54,051 nt of DNA from Candidatus Edwardsbacteria bacterium (GTDB taxonomy: Bacteria; Edwardsbacteria; AC1; EtOH8): positions 22,878 to 76,928 of the forward strand of contig JAVHLB010000011.1 in the NCBI GenBank assembly GCA_031082425.1, given 5' to 3'. The translations under genes were made by a program, and so were the position numbers. The notes beneath the pieces were generated by a model. It was given only the letters and a program-made list of their open reading frames with translations. It was not told where the DNA came from and did no database searches. Below are positions 15,707 through 24,343 of this stretch, one piece after another (positions within the stretch are counted from its first letter, which is position 1; every line of letters starts with the position of its first letter).

Positions 15707-16861
15707 ATGAGCACCGATATCAAAAAATCACTTCGCGAGCTTACCAAGATGCAGCCCGGCGAGGGCTACGTGCTGAGCGTCTATGTCAACGCCGCCCCGG
15801 ACGGCAAGGGGCGCAGGAATTACAACGTTTTTCTCAAGAAGAAATTCAATGAGATCGAGAAGAGCTTAAACCCCCACAGCCCCGAAGCGGAAAGCTTTCC
15901 CAAGGACGTCAAGGAGATAAACCGTTACCTGGAGGAGGACCTGAAGCCGGAGAGCAAGGGGGCCGCTCTATTCATTTCCCAGAGCAAGAAAATATTCAAG
16001 AGCTTCCAGACGGTGCTGCCGATGGCCAACCGGGTGATAGTGTCCCGGGTCCCGTTCATCTATCCCCTGGCCAGGATGGCCGACAATTATTACCCTTACG
16101 GCGTGATCATCAGCGACGAGAAGCAGGCCAGAATGCTGAAGATATACCTGGGCAACCTGGAGGAGGAGGCCGACATAGTCACCGCCGCCGACGACATCTC
16201 GGCCAAGGGCTACGAGACCAGGAAGGGCCGGCTGGGCCTGTCCGACGAGAAACACCAGCGGCACCTGAAGGACCTCCGGGCCAAACACGTAAAAAGCGTC
16301 ATCCGGGAGGCCCAGAGATTCTTCCAGGGCGATACCGCCCATCTGCTGGTGGCGGCGGAGAACGGGACTTTGGCCGAGATCAACCGGCAGCTGCCGGCCG
16401 CCCTCAAGGACAAGGTGATCACCACCGCCAAATTCGACATCAAATCCCCCAACAAAAAGGTGCTGGATGAATCGCTGAAGCTGTTCCATGACCTGGAGAA
16501 CCAGGAGTCCCAGAGGATAGCCCGGGAGGCCGTGGTGCTGGCTAAAAGCAAGGGGGGCCGGGCCATGCTGGGCACCAAGGCCATCCTGGCGGCCCTGCAG
16601 GACGGCCGGGCCGAGACCCTGGTGATCTCGGAAAAATACTCCGGGCAGGGCTGGCAGTGCGCCGACTGCCTGATGCTGGGAGCCCTGGGCAAACCCAAGG
16701 TATGCGTTTATTGCGGCGGCAAGGCCATCGACAAAGATCCGGATATGAAGGAGGAGATGGTGGGCCTGGCCCTGAGGCACGGGGTCAAGGTGGAATTCGT
16801 GGAGGGATCGGCCGAACTGGACCAGAACGGCGGGATCGGGGTCCTGATGAAGAACAGATGA
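15707..16861 (+). CDS. Bacterial archaeo-eukaryotic release-factor-like (eRF1/baeRF) protein lacking GGQ
   Basis: 384 aa; the ATG at 15707 is 10 nt after AAGGAG and preferred over the GTG at 15698. The N-terminal domain (LSVYVNAAPDG, LKKKFNEIEKSL) and the middle domain follow the layout of the eRF1-related family found in scattered bacteria. Where eRF1 has the catalytic GGQ loop this protein reads RKGRLGLSDEKHQRHL, so peptidyl-tRNA hydrolysis by the usual mechanism is not expected. The third domain carries a zinc-type minidomain C318-x2-C321-x11-C333-x2-C336. By analogy it may bind stalled or idle ribosomes or serve a Vms1/Pelota-like rescue role, but this is inference. It starts a three-gene run with the cytidylate-kinase-like and GAPDH genes. 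Confidence 0.8.
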   Translation: MSTDIKKSLRELTKMQPGEGYVLSVYVNAAPDGKGRRNYNVFLKKKFNEIEKSLNPHSPEAESFPKDVKEINRYLEEDLKPESKGAALFISQSKKIFKSFQTVLPMANRVIVSRVPFIYPLARMADNYYPYGVIISDEKQARMLKIYLGNLEEEADIVTAADDISAKGYETRKGRLGLSDEKHQRHLKDLRAKHVKSVIREAQRFFQGDTAHLLVAAENGTLAEINRQLPAALKDKVITTAKFDIKSPNKKVLDESLKLFHDLENQESQRIAREAVVLAKSKGGRAMLGTKAILAALQDGRAETLVISEKYSGQGWQCADCLMLGALGKPKVCVYCGGKAIDKDPDMKEEMVGLALRHGVKVEFVEGSAELDQNGGIGVLMKNR

Positions 16862-16916
16862 ATCTAAAATCATATATACCCCTAAAAGCCCATAAATCAA
16901 TTTTGAGGAGAGCCAT

Positions 16917-17570
16917 ATGCCGGTGATCACCATATCCAAAGAGCACGGGGCCGGCGGCAAGCAGATTTCCCAGGACATCGCCCGGGCGCTGGGCTATGAA
17001 CTGGTGGACAAGGCCATGATCGTCAAGGTGGCCCAGAACGCCAAAGTGACGGCCGAGAAGGTGGAGAAGTTCGACCAGGAGGGCTACGATTCCATGAGCA
17101 AGCACCTGAACAGCCTGCTGCTGGCCAATCCCTCCCTGTACTCCGGACTGGGGTTCGAGATGCCGATGGCCGGGCCGGGGATGCTGCCGGCGGGATATGA
17201 TTTCTTCGATGCCGAGCAATATCTCAAATTCACCCAGAGCATGATGGATAATCTCTGCAGCAAGGGGAAGGTGGTGCTGGTGGGCCGGGGGAGTCAGGTG
17301 TTCCTGTCCGACAAACCGGACTGTCTGCACCTGCGGCTGGCGGCGCCCCTGGATTACCGGATCAAGCGGGTGATGGAGAAGCAGGCGGTGGGGGAGAAGG
17401 AAGCCAGGGATCTGATCCACAAAAAGGACCGGGCCCGTTCGTCCTACATCAAGGATTTCTACCAGCGGGACTGGAACGATCCCGCATTATATCACCTGAT
17501 AATCAACACCGCCAGGATAAACAGCCAGGGGATCATCGCCATCATTAATGAAGCCATCAAACAAATATAA
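16917..17570 (+). CDS. Cytidylate kinase-like family protein
   Basis: 217 aa. The N-terminus ITISKEHGAGGKQISQDIARALGY is a P-loop variant of the cytidylate-kinase-like family (PF13189 type). LVGRGSQVFL and LRLAAPLDYRIKRVMEKQ are the later core strands, and KKDRARSSYIKDFYQRDWNDP is the Arg-rich lid. The family is related to CMP kinase but its substrate is not established; it is often a stand-alone or regulatory kinase. GAGGAG precedes the ATG. GAPDH follows after 25 nt, so co-transcription is likely. Confidence 0.85.
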   Translation: MPVITISKEHGAGGKQISQDIARALGYELVDKAMIVKVAQNAKVTAEKVEKFDQEGYDSMSKHLNSLLLANPSLYSGLGFEMPMAGPGMLPAGYDFFDAEQYLKFTQSMMDNLCSKGKVVLVGRGSQVFLSDKPDCLHLRLAAPLDYRIKRVMEKQAVGEKEARDLIHKKDRARSSYIKDFYQRDWNDPALYHLIINTARINSQGIIAIINEAIKQI

Positions 17571-17595
17571 AAATTTAAACACAGGAGAGTTTACT

Positions 17596-18660
17596 ATGGG
17601 TGTGAAAATCGGCATCAACGGTTTCGGCCGGATCGGCCGTCTGGTGATCAGCGCCATGGCGGAACAGAAAACACTGGGCCAGCCGCTGGATATAGTGGCG
17701 GTGGTGGACGTCTCCACCGATGCCAAGTATTTCGCCTACCAGCTGAAATACGATTCGGTCCACGGAAAATTCCCCGGCCAGGTGTCCACCGCCAAGAGCG
17801 ATCCCTCCCTGGCCGAGGATGACGTCATCATCGTCAACGGCCACAAGATCAAATGCATCATGGCCACCAAGGATCCCGCCCAGCTGCCCTGGAAGGACCT
17901 GGGAGTGGAGCTGGTGATCGAGGCCACCGGCCTGTTCACCCATTCCGACAAGGCCCAGGGACACCTGGCGGCCGGGGCCAAGAAGGTGCTGATCACCGCC
18001 CCCGGAAAGGGCGAGGTCAAGACCATCGTGCTGGGGGTCAACGAAAAGGAGTACGACCCGGCCAAGCATAATATCGTCTCCAATGCCTCCTGCACCACCA
18101 ACTGCCTGGCCCCGGTGGTTCACGTATTGATGAAAGAAGGGATCGGGATCGAGACCGGCCTGATGACCACCATTCATTCCTACACCGCCACCCAAAAGAC
18201 GGTGGACGGGCCATCCAAGAAGGACTGGCGGGGGGGCAGAGCGGCCGCCATCAACATCATCCCCAGCTCCACCGGCGCCGCCAAGGCGGTGGGCGAGGCC
18301 ATCCCGGCGGTCAAGGGGAAGATGACCGGGATGTCGTTCCGGGTGCCGACGGCCGATGTTTCGGTGGTGGACCTGACCTTCCGTTCCGAGAAGGAGACCT
18401 CCATCGAGGCCATAGACGCCCTGCTGAAGAAGGCCTCCGAGAGCTACCTCAAGGGCTATCTGGGTTATGCCGATGAGGAGATGGTCTCCACCGATTTCAT
18501 CCACGACCAGCGCTCGTCCATCTACGATTCCCTGGCCACCCTGCAGAACAATCTGAAGGGTGAAAAGCGGTTCTTCAAGATCGTCAGCTGGTATGACAAC
18601 GAATGGGGATACTCCCACCGGATAGCCGAGCTGGCCAAATTGATGGCCGATAAAATGTAA
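17596..18660 (+). CDS. gap: Glyceraldehyde-3-phosphate dehydrogenase, type I
   Basis: 354 aa; the ATG at 17596 with AGGAGAG upstream is chosen over the in-frame ATG at 17548, which lies inside the preceding gene. KIGINGFGRIGRL is the NAD-binding Rossmann motif. SNASCTTNC holds the nucleophile Cys166, and MTTIHSYTATQ holds the general base His194. WYDNEWGYSHR is the conserved C-terminal helix region. Small insertions (AVVDVSTDAKYFAYQLKYD, EKRFF) make it slightly longer than the usual 330-340 aa, as in several protist and FCB-type enzymes. It oxidises glyceraldehyde 3-phosphate with NAD and phosphate, downstream of the aldolase encoded nearby. Confidence 0.97.
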   Translation: MGVKIGINGFGRIGRLVISAMAEQKTLGQPLDIVAVVDVSTDAKYFAYQLKYDSVHGKFPGQVSTAKSDPSLAEDDVIIVNGHKIKCIMATKDPAQLPWKDLGVELVIEATGLFTHSDKAQGHLAAGAKKVLITAPGKGEVKTIVLGVNEKEYDPAKHNIVSNASCTTNCLAPVVHVLMKEGIGIETGLMTTIHSYTATQKTVDGPSKKDWRGGRAAAINIIPSSTGAAKAVGEAIPAVKGKMTGMSFRVPTADVSVVDLTFRSEKETSIEAIDALLKKASESYLKGYLGYADEEMVSTDFIHDQRSSIYDSLATLQNNLKGEKRFFKIVSWYDNEWGYSHRIAELAKLMADKM

Positions 18661-18674
18661 CCGGAGGCTTTAAG

Positions 18675-18712
18675 GGCGCCGCATGGTTTTGGATTGTGCG
18701 GCGCCGTATTTG
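18675..18712 (+). terminator. Hairpin terminator after gap
   Basis: A perfect 9-bp stem GGCGCCGCA/TGCGGCGCC with a 13-nt loop is followed by GTATTTGT. The T-tract is weak, so termination may be partial, and the next gene starts only 6 nt beyond. That gene lacks an evident ribosome binding site. Confidence 0.6.
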
Positions 18713-18717
18713 TATCC

Positions 18718-21090
18718 ATGAAAAAGATATTCTTAATAACGATCCTGGTGATCATATCCTCCGGGCGGTATGTTTTTTCCGATGCCACAACCCGGGAATT
18801 GCAGATATTCCAGACCAATTCCACCAACGGGAACCTATTCCCCTGCCGCTGTCCCAGCGAGCCCAAGGGGGGACTGGCCAAACAGGCATCCCTGATAAAG
18901 AAGCTGGCCGTCGGCGGACCGTACTGGCTGCTGGAGTCCGGGGACATCTTCGGGATCAACACCGACCGGCCCTCGGATTCGCTGGTTTTGGCGGCCTACC
19001 AGGCCATGAAGTACCAGGCGGTGGCCGTCGGCGACCAGGAGCTGGCCAAGGGGGGCGACTATTTCCTGCAATTGAAAGACCGGTTTGACATTCCCTTTGT
19101 TTCCGCCAATCTGCTTTACAATGGCAGACCGATGGCCGAAGCCTACCTTATCTGCTCTTTAGGCAAACCAGCGGTAAAAGCTGCGGTGATCGGGCTGATA
19201 TCGCCCCAGACCATGCTATATTACCCCCAGGAAAAACTGGCGGGCATACAGATCCTTCCGCCCCAACCGGTGCTCCGTGGCCTGATCGACAGTTTAAAGG
19301 GCAAGGTTGACCTGTTCCTCCTGGTCTCCCACCTGGGATTCGATGAAGAAACGGAGATCGCCCAAAAATTTCCGGAGCTGTCGCTGATCATCGGCGGGCA
19401 CAGCCAGACCGAATTGAATGAAGCGGACCGTACCGGAAACGTGCCGATAGTAGAATCGGGCTCCAGCGGCAAACGGCTGACCAGAGCGGTTTTGACCAGA
19501 AAGAACGGCAAGTGGCTGTTATCGGAATCAAAGCTTTATGGAATAACCTCCGACCTGCCCGACGATCCCGCAGTTTCTAAAATTATAGGACCAATGCCGG
19601 GTTATTCCCATCATAATAGCGACACAGTAAGCAGCGCCAAGATCGAAAGATCGGCCATTCATATCTTTGTGGCCCCGGACTGCCCCGACTGCCAAAGGCT
19701 GGAGGATGGGCTTTTCAAAAAAATAGCCCGCCAATATTCCAGCCAAATGAAAATCCAGTATCACGGGGTTGATGATTCCCGGGAATACAAGTTACTGCTG
19801 GATTATGAAAGATTATTTAACGATAAAAACAATGAGATACCGGCGGTAGTCATAAACGGCCGGATCCTGGGCGGGGTGGAGGAGATCGAAAAAGAATTGG
19901 AGGGCCTGCTGGGCCTGCAGTTGAACCGAAAGAATATAGAAAAAACCGAAAATCGGAAACCGGAAACCGAAAACCAATCCAAAAATAATACAATATCAGA
20001 AACAGCAACCGACAGCATTTATCTGGCCTTTGTTTCCAATGTACGCTGCCAGAAATGCGGCCGGGCCGAGTATATGCTGAGGGCCCTGCGGGAACAACAT
20101 CCCAAACTGGCGGTCAGAAAATTCAACCTGCAGGCCAAGGGCGACCGGGTGATCATCGAGGCCATGGGGATACTCTACGATCTCCCTGGAGATAAGAGGA
20201 TGCTAGCACCCATCGCTTACATCGGGGACGATCACCTTATCAGCGCCCAGATAGACGATGCCTCGCTGGCCGCCCTGATCACCAAATATTCAAAAGGCAC
20301 CCAGCGGATCCCCTGGGAGGAGGCCAAAAAATATATCCCCCAGGCCGGCCAGAGCATCTTCCAGCGCTTCAAATCCTTCGGCCTGCTGGGGGTGATGGGG
20401 GCGGGCCTGCTGGACGGGATCAACCCCTGCTCGCTGGCGGTGCTGGTGTTCTTCATCTCCTACCTGGCCTTTGTGGGCCGCAAAAGATGGGAGATCCTGG
20501 CGGTGGGCATCTCCTACACCCTGGCCGACTTCCTGGTGTACTTCCTGATCGGCATCGGGAGCCTGTCTTTCCTGATGACCCTCAAGTCACTTCCCCTGCT
20601 AAGCAAAATACTTTACTGGCTGGCGGTGGTCGCCGGGTTCATCCTGGCCTTCTATAATTTCAGGGATTATTTGAAAGCCCGCCGGGGAGATCTCTCCGGA
20701 ATGGACCTTCAGTTGTCCAGCAAGACCAAACAGCGAATACACAAGGTCATCCGCGACCGAATGGGGGCCGGGGGGCTTATCGGAGGTGCCTTTGTGGCGG
20801 GGCTGATCACCTCGGTCCTGGAGTTCGCCTGCACCGGGCAGGTCTATTTGCCCACCATCGCCTTTGTCAGCCAGATATCCTCGGCCAGATACCAGGCCTA
20901 CGGCTATCTGCTGTTGTACAACCTGATGTTCGAGGTGCCGATGATAGTCACCTTCGTCATCGCCTTCTGGGGGGTGTCCTCCAAGACCATCGCCGGATGG
21001 GCCCAGCGCTCGGTGGCCGGAGTGAAACTGGCCACCGCCATACTGTTCACGGTGATGAGCCTGGCGCTGATTCTGATTCTGCTAGGTTAA
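18718..21090 (+). CDS. Exported metallophosphatase-like / double thioredoxin-like / CcdA-type membrane fusion protein
   Basis: 790 aa from ATG 18718 (signal peptide about 1-22). Part 1 (about 27-300) has the shape of a 5'-nucleotidase/UshA metallophosphatase: ESGDIFG, VSHLGFDE and IIGGHSQTE. The first metal motif, normally NDxHG, is TNSTNGN, followed by the thiol pair PCRCP (C43, C45). Part 2 (about 310-400) is thioredoxin-like with CPDC (C322, C325). Part 3 (about 435-530) is a second such domain with CQKC (C444, C447). Part 4 (about 555-790) is a CcdA/DsbD-like six-helix domain with GINPCSLAVL (C571) and EFACTGQVYLP (C705). This suggests electrons pass from the cytoplasm through the membrane to periplasmic thiols. 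A low-complexity Lys/Glu/Asn linker separates the two thioredoxin domains. Confidence 0.85.
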   Translation: MKKIFLITILVIISSGRYVFSDATTRELQIFQTNSTNGNLFPCRCPSEPKGGLAKQASLIKKLAVGGPYWLLESGDIFGINTDRPSDSLVLAAYQAMKYQAVAVGDQELAKGGDYFLQLKDRFDIPFVSANLLYNGRPMAEAYLICSLGKPAVKAAVIGLISPQTMLYYPQEKLAGIQILPPQPVLRGLIDSLKGKVDLFLLVSHLGFDEETEIAQKFPELSLIIGGHSQTELNEADRTGNVPIVESGSSGKRLTRAVLTRKNGKWLLSESKLYGITSDLPDDPAVSKIIGPMPGYSHHNSDTVSSAKIERSAIHIFVAPDCPDCQRLEDGLFKKIARQYSSQMKIQYHGVDDSREYKLLLDYERLFNDKNNEIPAVVINGRILGGVEEIEKELEGLLGLQLNRKNIEKTENRKPETENQSKNNTISETATDSIYLAFVSNVRCQKCGRAEYMLRALREQHPKLAVRKFNLQAKGDRVIIEAMGILYDLPGDKRMLAPIAYIGDDHLISAQIDDASLAALITKYSKGTQRIPWEEAKKYIPQAGQSIFQRFKSFGLLGVMGAGLLDGINPCSLAVLVFFISYLAFVGRKRWEILAVGISYTLADFLVYFLIGIGSLSFLMTLKSLPLLSKILYWLAVVAGFILAFYNFRDYLKARRGDLSGMDLQLSSKTKQRIHKVIRDRMGAGGLIGGAFVAGLITSVLEFACTGQVYLPTIAFVSQISSARYQAYGYLLLYNLMFEVPMIVTFVIAFWGVSSKTIAGWAQRSVAGVKLATAILFTVMSLALILILLG

Positions 21091-21601
21091 TAATTTTGAC
21101 TCTAAATGAGATTGATATACAGCTTATAGCATGTAATATTTGTAAATGGCAGTGTTGCAAGAGAAGAAACACCGTTTTGAGGCTTGGCTTCTTTTACCGC
21201 TTTCTCTTTGAAGAGAAAGCTACAAAGAGAACTGTCGCTGCACCGCTGCCTGGAAGTTTTAATATCCGTCTGCCTAAATGTCTTGACCACGAAACAGGGC
21301 ACTCGCAGGCAAAACATTCTTTACGGCAGCTTTTGCCAAACAGCAGCGCTGATGCGACCCGGGACCCCGCCTTTAAGTGGAGCGGTGTAAGCATCAGCCC
21401 GATAAAGCAGTCATTGTGTCATTTGCATCAGGCTTGTTCTGGTTCAATGGATGCCGGGGCGCAGGTCTTACTGTCCGCGCAACTGGGCGGACAGGACTTC
21501 TTTGGTTACTTTCTTGGTCACAAGAAAGTAATAGGTACGACATTGCAGGAATGCTTTTGTACAAACTAAATACCGAAAAAATATAATTATAAAAGAGAGT
21601 T
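21091..21601. other. 510-nt gap without a convincing gene; two similar hairpins
   Basis: No open frame here has a recognisable domain. Two hairpins stand out: GCTTTCTC/GAGAAAGC with a 6-nt loop (21199-21220) and TTACTTTCTTG/CAAGAAAGTAA with a 4-nt loop (21506-21531). Both are preceded by a similar GCTTCTTTT or ACTTCTTTGG stretch. They bracket about 330 nt and could be the ends of a decayed or non-autonomous insertion. A TATAAT (21582-21587) with a weak -35 lies just before the next gene. Confidence 0.45.
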
Positions 21602-21934
21602 ATGCCGAGTAATTATTTCCAACAAAACAAAGACTATCTTATGGCCACCGCCGTGGGATTATTGGCCGGGTGGCTGGACCTGCTCCGGGTCAGCTGGATA
21701 TTGACCGCCTTATTGGTGTTGCTGGCTGGGGCAGCTCTGGGACATTTCTTCGAACGGCACCCCCGCAGCCTGGCTTTTTCGCTGGGGTTCGGGCCATTTC
21801 TGCTGCAGCTGGCGGTCCTGATGTTCGACCGGATGCCGGCTTTCAAGCAGAACCTGTTCTTCTCCCTGCTGGCCCTGATCCCGGCTTTCCTGGGGGTCTA
21901 TGCCGGACATCTGTTCAAAAAACTTAAAAAATAA
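21602..21934 (+). CDS. Small membrane protein, unknown function
   Basis: 110 aa with three predicted membrane helices: LMATAVGLLAGWLDLLRV, WILTALLVLLAGAALGHFF and FFSLLALIPAFLGVYAGHLF, plus a moderately hydrophobic segment between the second and third. The C-terminus is basic (FKKLKK), which suggests a cytoplasmic tail. GAGAG lies just before the ATG. The next gene, a TPR protein, follows after 20 nt, so they may form an operon with kdsA. No family is recognised. Confidence 0.65.
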   Translation: MPSNYFQQNKDYLMATAVGLLAGWLDLLRVSWILTALLVLLAGAALGHFFERHPRSLAFSLGFGPFLLQLAVLMFDRMPAFKQNLFFSLLALIPAFLGVYAGHLFKKLKK

Positions 21935-21954
21935 CAATAGGACTTTGGCCGGAT

Positions 21955-23394
21955 ATGAACAGCGGCTCCCCCGACAGTTCTCAGAAAACCCCCAGGTACA
22001 AAAGACCGATGCTTTGGCTGGAATCGGTATCCGGCTATTTTTATCCTTTTGAAATAATGGAGCGCAAGATAGACACGCTGGAGATCATCGGGGAATGGGA
22101 AACGGCTGAGGCCATCCTTATCGGTTCGCTGTTAGAACTGGATAGGTTCGATGACAAGATCATGCTGGCCGAAGCCTGCAGCCGGCTGGGCAGCCTCAGG
22201 GTCAACCGCGGGCAGTATGCAGAGGCCGGCAAGGTATTCGATCGGTCCCTTACCATCTTTCAGGATGCGGACGATAAAAGAGGACAGGGCCGGGTGCTGT
22301 GCAACATCGCCAGTATCCATCACAACCGGGGGGACTACGACAGCGCCTTGGGATGCCTGAAAGAGGCTCTGGGGTACGCCGAAGAGTTGGGTAACAAACA
22401 GGGCATCAGCCGGGCCATCGGCAATATCGGTATCATCTATTATGAGAAGGGCGATTTCCAGAAGGCGGTCGAGTATTACCAGCGGGCCATGGATATCTCC
22501 CGGGAGCTGGGCGACCAGGAGACCGAGACCATCTCGGTGGGCAATATCGGGATGATCTACCAGGAGATAGGCGACTATCCCAAGGCTTTGGAGTATTGCA
22601 CCCGCTATCTGAAGATGGCCCAGAGCCAGGGGAACAAACAGGTGATCAGCTATGCCTTGGGAAATGTGGGATCCATCTATTTCGAACTGGACGAACTGAA
22701 AAAGGCCAGGGAATACTTTAAGAAATACCTGGATATATCCCTTGAATTGGGCGACAAACCGGGCCAGATAGTGGCCTGCGACGACATGGGGATCACCGAG
22801 ATGTTTCTGGGCAACTTCCCGGCCAGCCAGGAATATTACGACAAGGCTTTGGAACTGACCTCCGAACTGAGCAATGCCGAGAATCTGGCGGTCCTTTTGG
22901 CCAACATCGGCAAACTGCAGGCCCGGCTGGGAAACATGGTCCAGGCTGAGGGATATTTTGTCAAGGGCATCGAAAGCGCCAAGAAAACAGAAAATAATTT
23001 TCAACTGGCGCAGAATTATTTTTTTCTGGCCGGTTTCTATCACAAGGAAGGGCGGCTGCAGCCGGCCAGGGAGTACAATCAAAGGGCATTGGAACTGGCC
23101 CGGGAGACCAACTGCCGGGAGGTGATCATAAACGCGGGGATATTGGAGAACCTTCTGCTGGCAGGGGATGACAGGCCCCGGGCCGTCTCCGGCCTGGAAA
23201 CCATGCTGTCGGACATTCAAACCGAGAAACACCGGGCGGAGATAAATTATCACCTTTTCAAGCTGGCCGGCCGGGAAGTCAACCGGGAAATTGCCGCCGG
23301 GCTTTATAGGGAACTTTGGCAGAGATCGGGCAATATAGATTACCGTGACCGGCTGAAAGAAATTCAAACACCCATTAATAAAAGGGAACCATGA
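21955..23394 (+). CDS. Cytoplasmic TPR-repeat protein upstream of kdsA
   Basis: 479 aa with no signal peptide. It has a long series of 40-residue TPR units of the LGN/Rap type, each with a similar ALGNIG-IYYEKGDFQKA pattern: LCNIASIHHNRGDYDSAL, AIGNIGIIYYEKGDF, SVGNIGMIYQEIGDY, ALGNVGSIYFELDEL and CDDMGITEMFLGNF. Such repeats bind partner proteins or peptides. The stop overlaps the kdsA start by 4 nt, which indicates coupled translation. The link with LPS sugar synthesis is positional only, and no partner domain (histidine kinase, HTH) is present. Confidence 0.85.
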   Translation: MNSGSPDSSQKTPRYKRPMLWLESVSGYFYPFEIMERKIDTLEIIGEWETAEAILIGSLLELDRFDDKIMLAEACSRLGSLRVNRGQYAEAGKVFDRSLTIFQDADDKRGQGRVLCNIASIHHNRGDYDSALGCLKEALGYAEELGNKQGISRAIGNIGIIYYEKGDFQKAVEYYQRAMDISRELGDQETETISVGNIGMIYQEIGDYPKALEYCTRYLKMAQSQGNKQVISYALGNVGSIYFELDELKKAREYFKKYLDISLELGDKPGQIVACDDMGITEMFLGNFPASQEYYDKALELTSELSNAENLAVLLANIGKLQARLGNMVQAEGYFVKGIESAKKTENNFQLAQNYFFLAGFYHKEGRLQPAREYNQRALELARETNCREVIINAGILENLLLAGDDRPRAVSGLETMLSDIQTEKHRAEINYHLFKLAGREVNREIAAGLYRELWQRSGNIDYRDRLKEIQTPINKREP

Positions 23395-24218
23395 AAGAGC
23401 TGATACTTAAAAACGTGAAGATAGGCCGTGGGAATCCGCTGGCCCTGATAGCCGGGCCCTGCGTGCTGGAGGACGAGGCGGTGGTGATGAGGACCGCCGA
23501 GGAGATAAAGAAGATCTCCGAAAAGCTGAAGATCGGCCTGGTGTTCAAGTCCTCATATAAAAAAGACAACCGTTCTTCGGCCAAGAGCTACCAGGGGCCG
23601 GGACTCGAGAACGGTTTGAAATTGTTGGAAAAAGTTAAGAAACAGTTTGACCTGCCTGTTCTCTCGGATGTTCACTATCCCGAGGAAGTGGCGGCCTGCG
23701 CCCAGGTGCTGGACATCATCCAGATCCCGGCCTACCTGTGCATGCAGACCGAGCTGACATTAAAGGTCGCCCAGACCGGCAAGGTGGTCAACGTAAAAAA
23801 GGGGCAGTTTTTGGCGCCGGAGGATGTGGGCCATATCGTCAAGAAGATCGAGGAGACCGGCAATACCAATATCCTGCTGACCGAGCGGGGCTCCTGCTTT
23901 GGCTACCACAACCTGGTGGTGGATTTCAAGTCTTTGCCCATCATGCGCACGCTGGGCTACCCGGTGGTTTTCGACGTCACCCATACCATCCGCAAGTACG
24001 GCAAGCCGTCCAGCGATCCGGCCGGGGGCAGCCCGGAATTCATCGAGCCGCTGGCCCGGGCCGGGGTGGCGGCGGGCTGCGACGCCATCTTCATCGAGAC
24101 CCATCCCAGGCCCTGCGAGGCCAAGTGCGACGCGGCCAGCATGCTGGAACTGTCCAAGCTGGAGCGGCTGCTGGAAAGCCTGATAGAACTGGACCAGGTG
24201 GCCAGGAAGCATAATTAA
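23391..24218 (+). CDS. kdsA: 3-deoxy-8-phosphooctulonate (KDO-8-P) synthase, metal-dependent type
   Basis: 275 aa, normal length. It condenses phosphoenolpyruvate with arabinose 5-phosphate to give KDO 8-phosphate, the precursor of the inner-core sugar of LPS. Motifs: LALIAGPCVLEDE near the N-terminus, FKSSYKKDNRSS for phosphate binding, LSDVHYPEE, QIPAYLCMQTELT, and FDVTHTIRKYG. The Cys24 in AGPCVLE marks the metal-dependent class (as in Aquifex) instead of the Asn of the E. coli metal-free enzyme. The partner arabinose-5-phosphate isomerase kdsD is encoded 5 kb downstream. Its ATG overlaps the stop of the TPR gene. Confidence 0.95.
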   Translation: MKELILKNVKIGRGNPLALIAGPCVLEDEAVVMRTAEEIKKISEKLKIGLVFKSSYKKDNRSSAKSYQGPGLENGLKLLEKVKKQFDLPVLSDVHYPEEVAACAQVLDIIQIPAYLCMQTELTLKVAQTGKVVNVKKGQFLAPEDVGHIVKKIEETGNTNILLTERGSCFGYHNLVVDFKSLPIMRTLGYPVVFDVTHTIRKYGKPSSDPAGGSPEFIEPLARAGVAAGCDAIFIETHPRPCEAKCDAASMLELSKLERLLESLIELDQVARKHN

Positions 24219-24253
24219 CCACCAAGGCACAAAGAAAATACTCGGACCTAAAG

Positions 24254-24310
24254 TGTCATTCCCGCAACAGCGGGAATCCAGGCCTGGATGCCAGTTTTCA
24301 CGGGCATGAC
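24254..24310. repeat. Palindromic intergenic repeat (GTCATTCCCG type)
   Basis: GTCATTCCCG at the left pairs with CGGGCATGAC at the right (one mismatch). Inside are CCCGC-AACA-GCGGG and ATCCAGGCCTGGAT, both inverted repeats. Elements of this wording are common intergenic repeats in many bacterial genomes. A shorter relative (ATTCCCGT...ACGGGAATCCAGG) lies at about 10911-10935. Confidence 0.75.
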
Positions 24311-24343
24311 AAATAGGATGAAATAAAGCCAAAGGAGTAAGTG

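Noticed and set aside
20997..21569. 190-codon open frame overlapping the end of the thioredoxin-CcdA fusion
   Set aside because: It begins inside a clear gene in another frame, has no ribosome binding site or domain, and its composition is that of an out-of-frame reading across a hairpin-rich gap.
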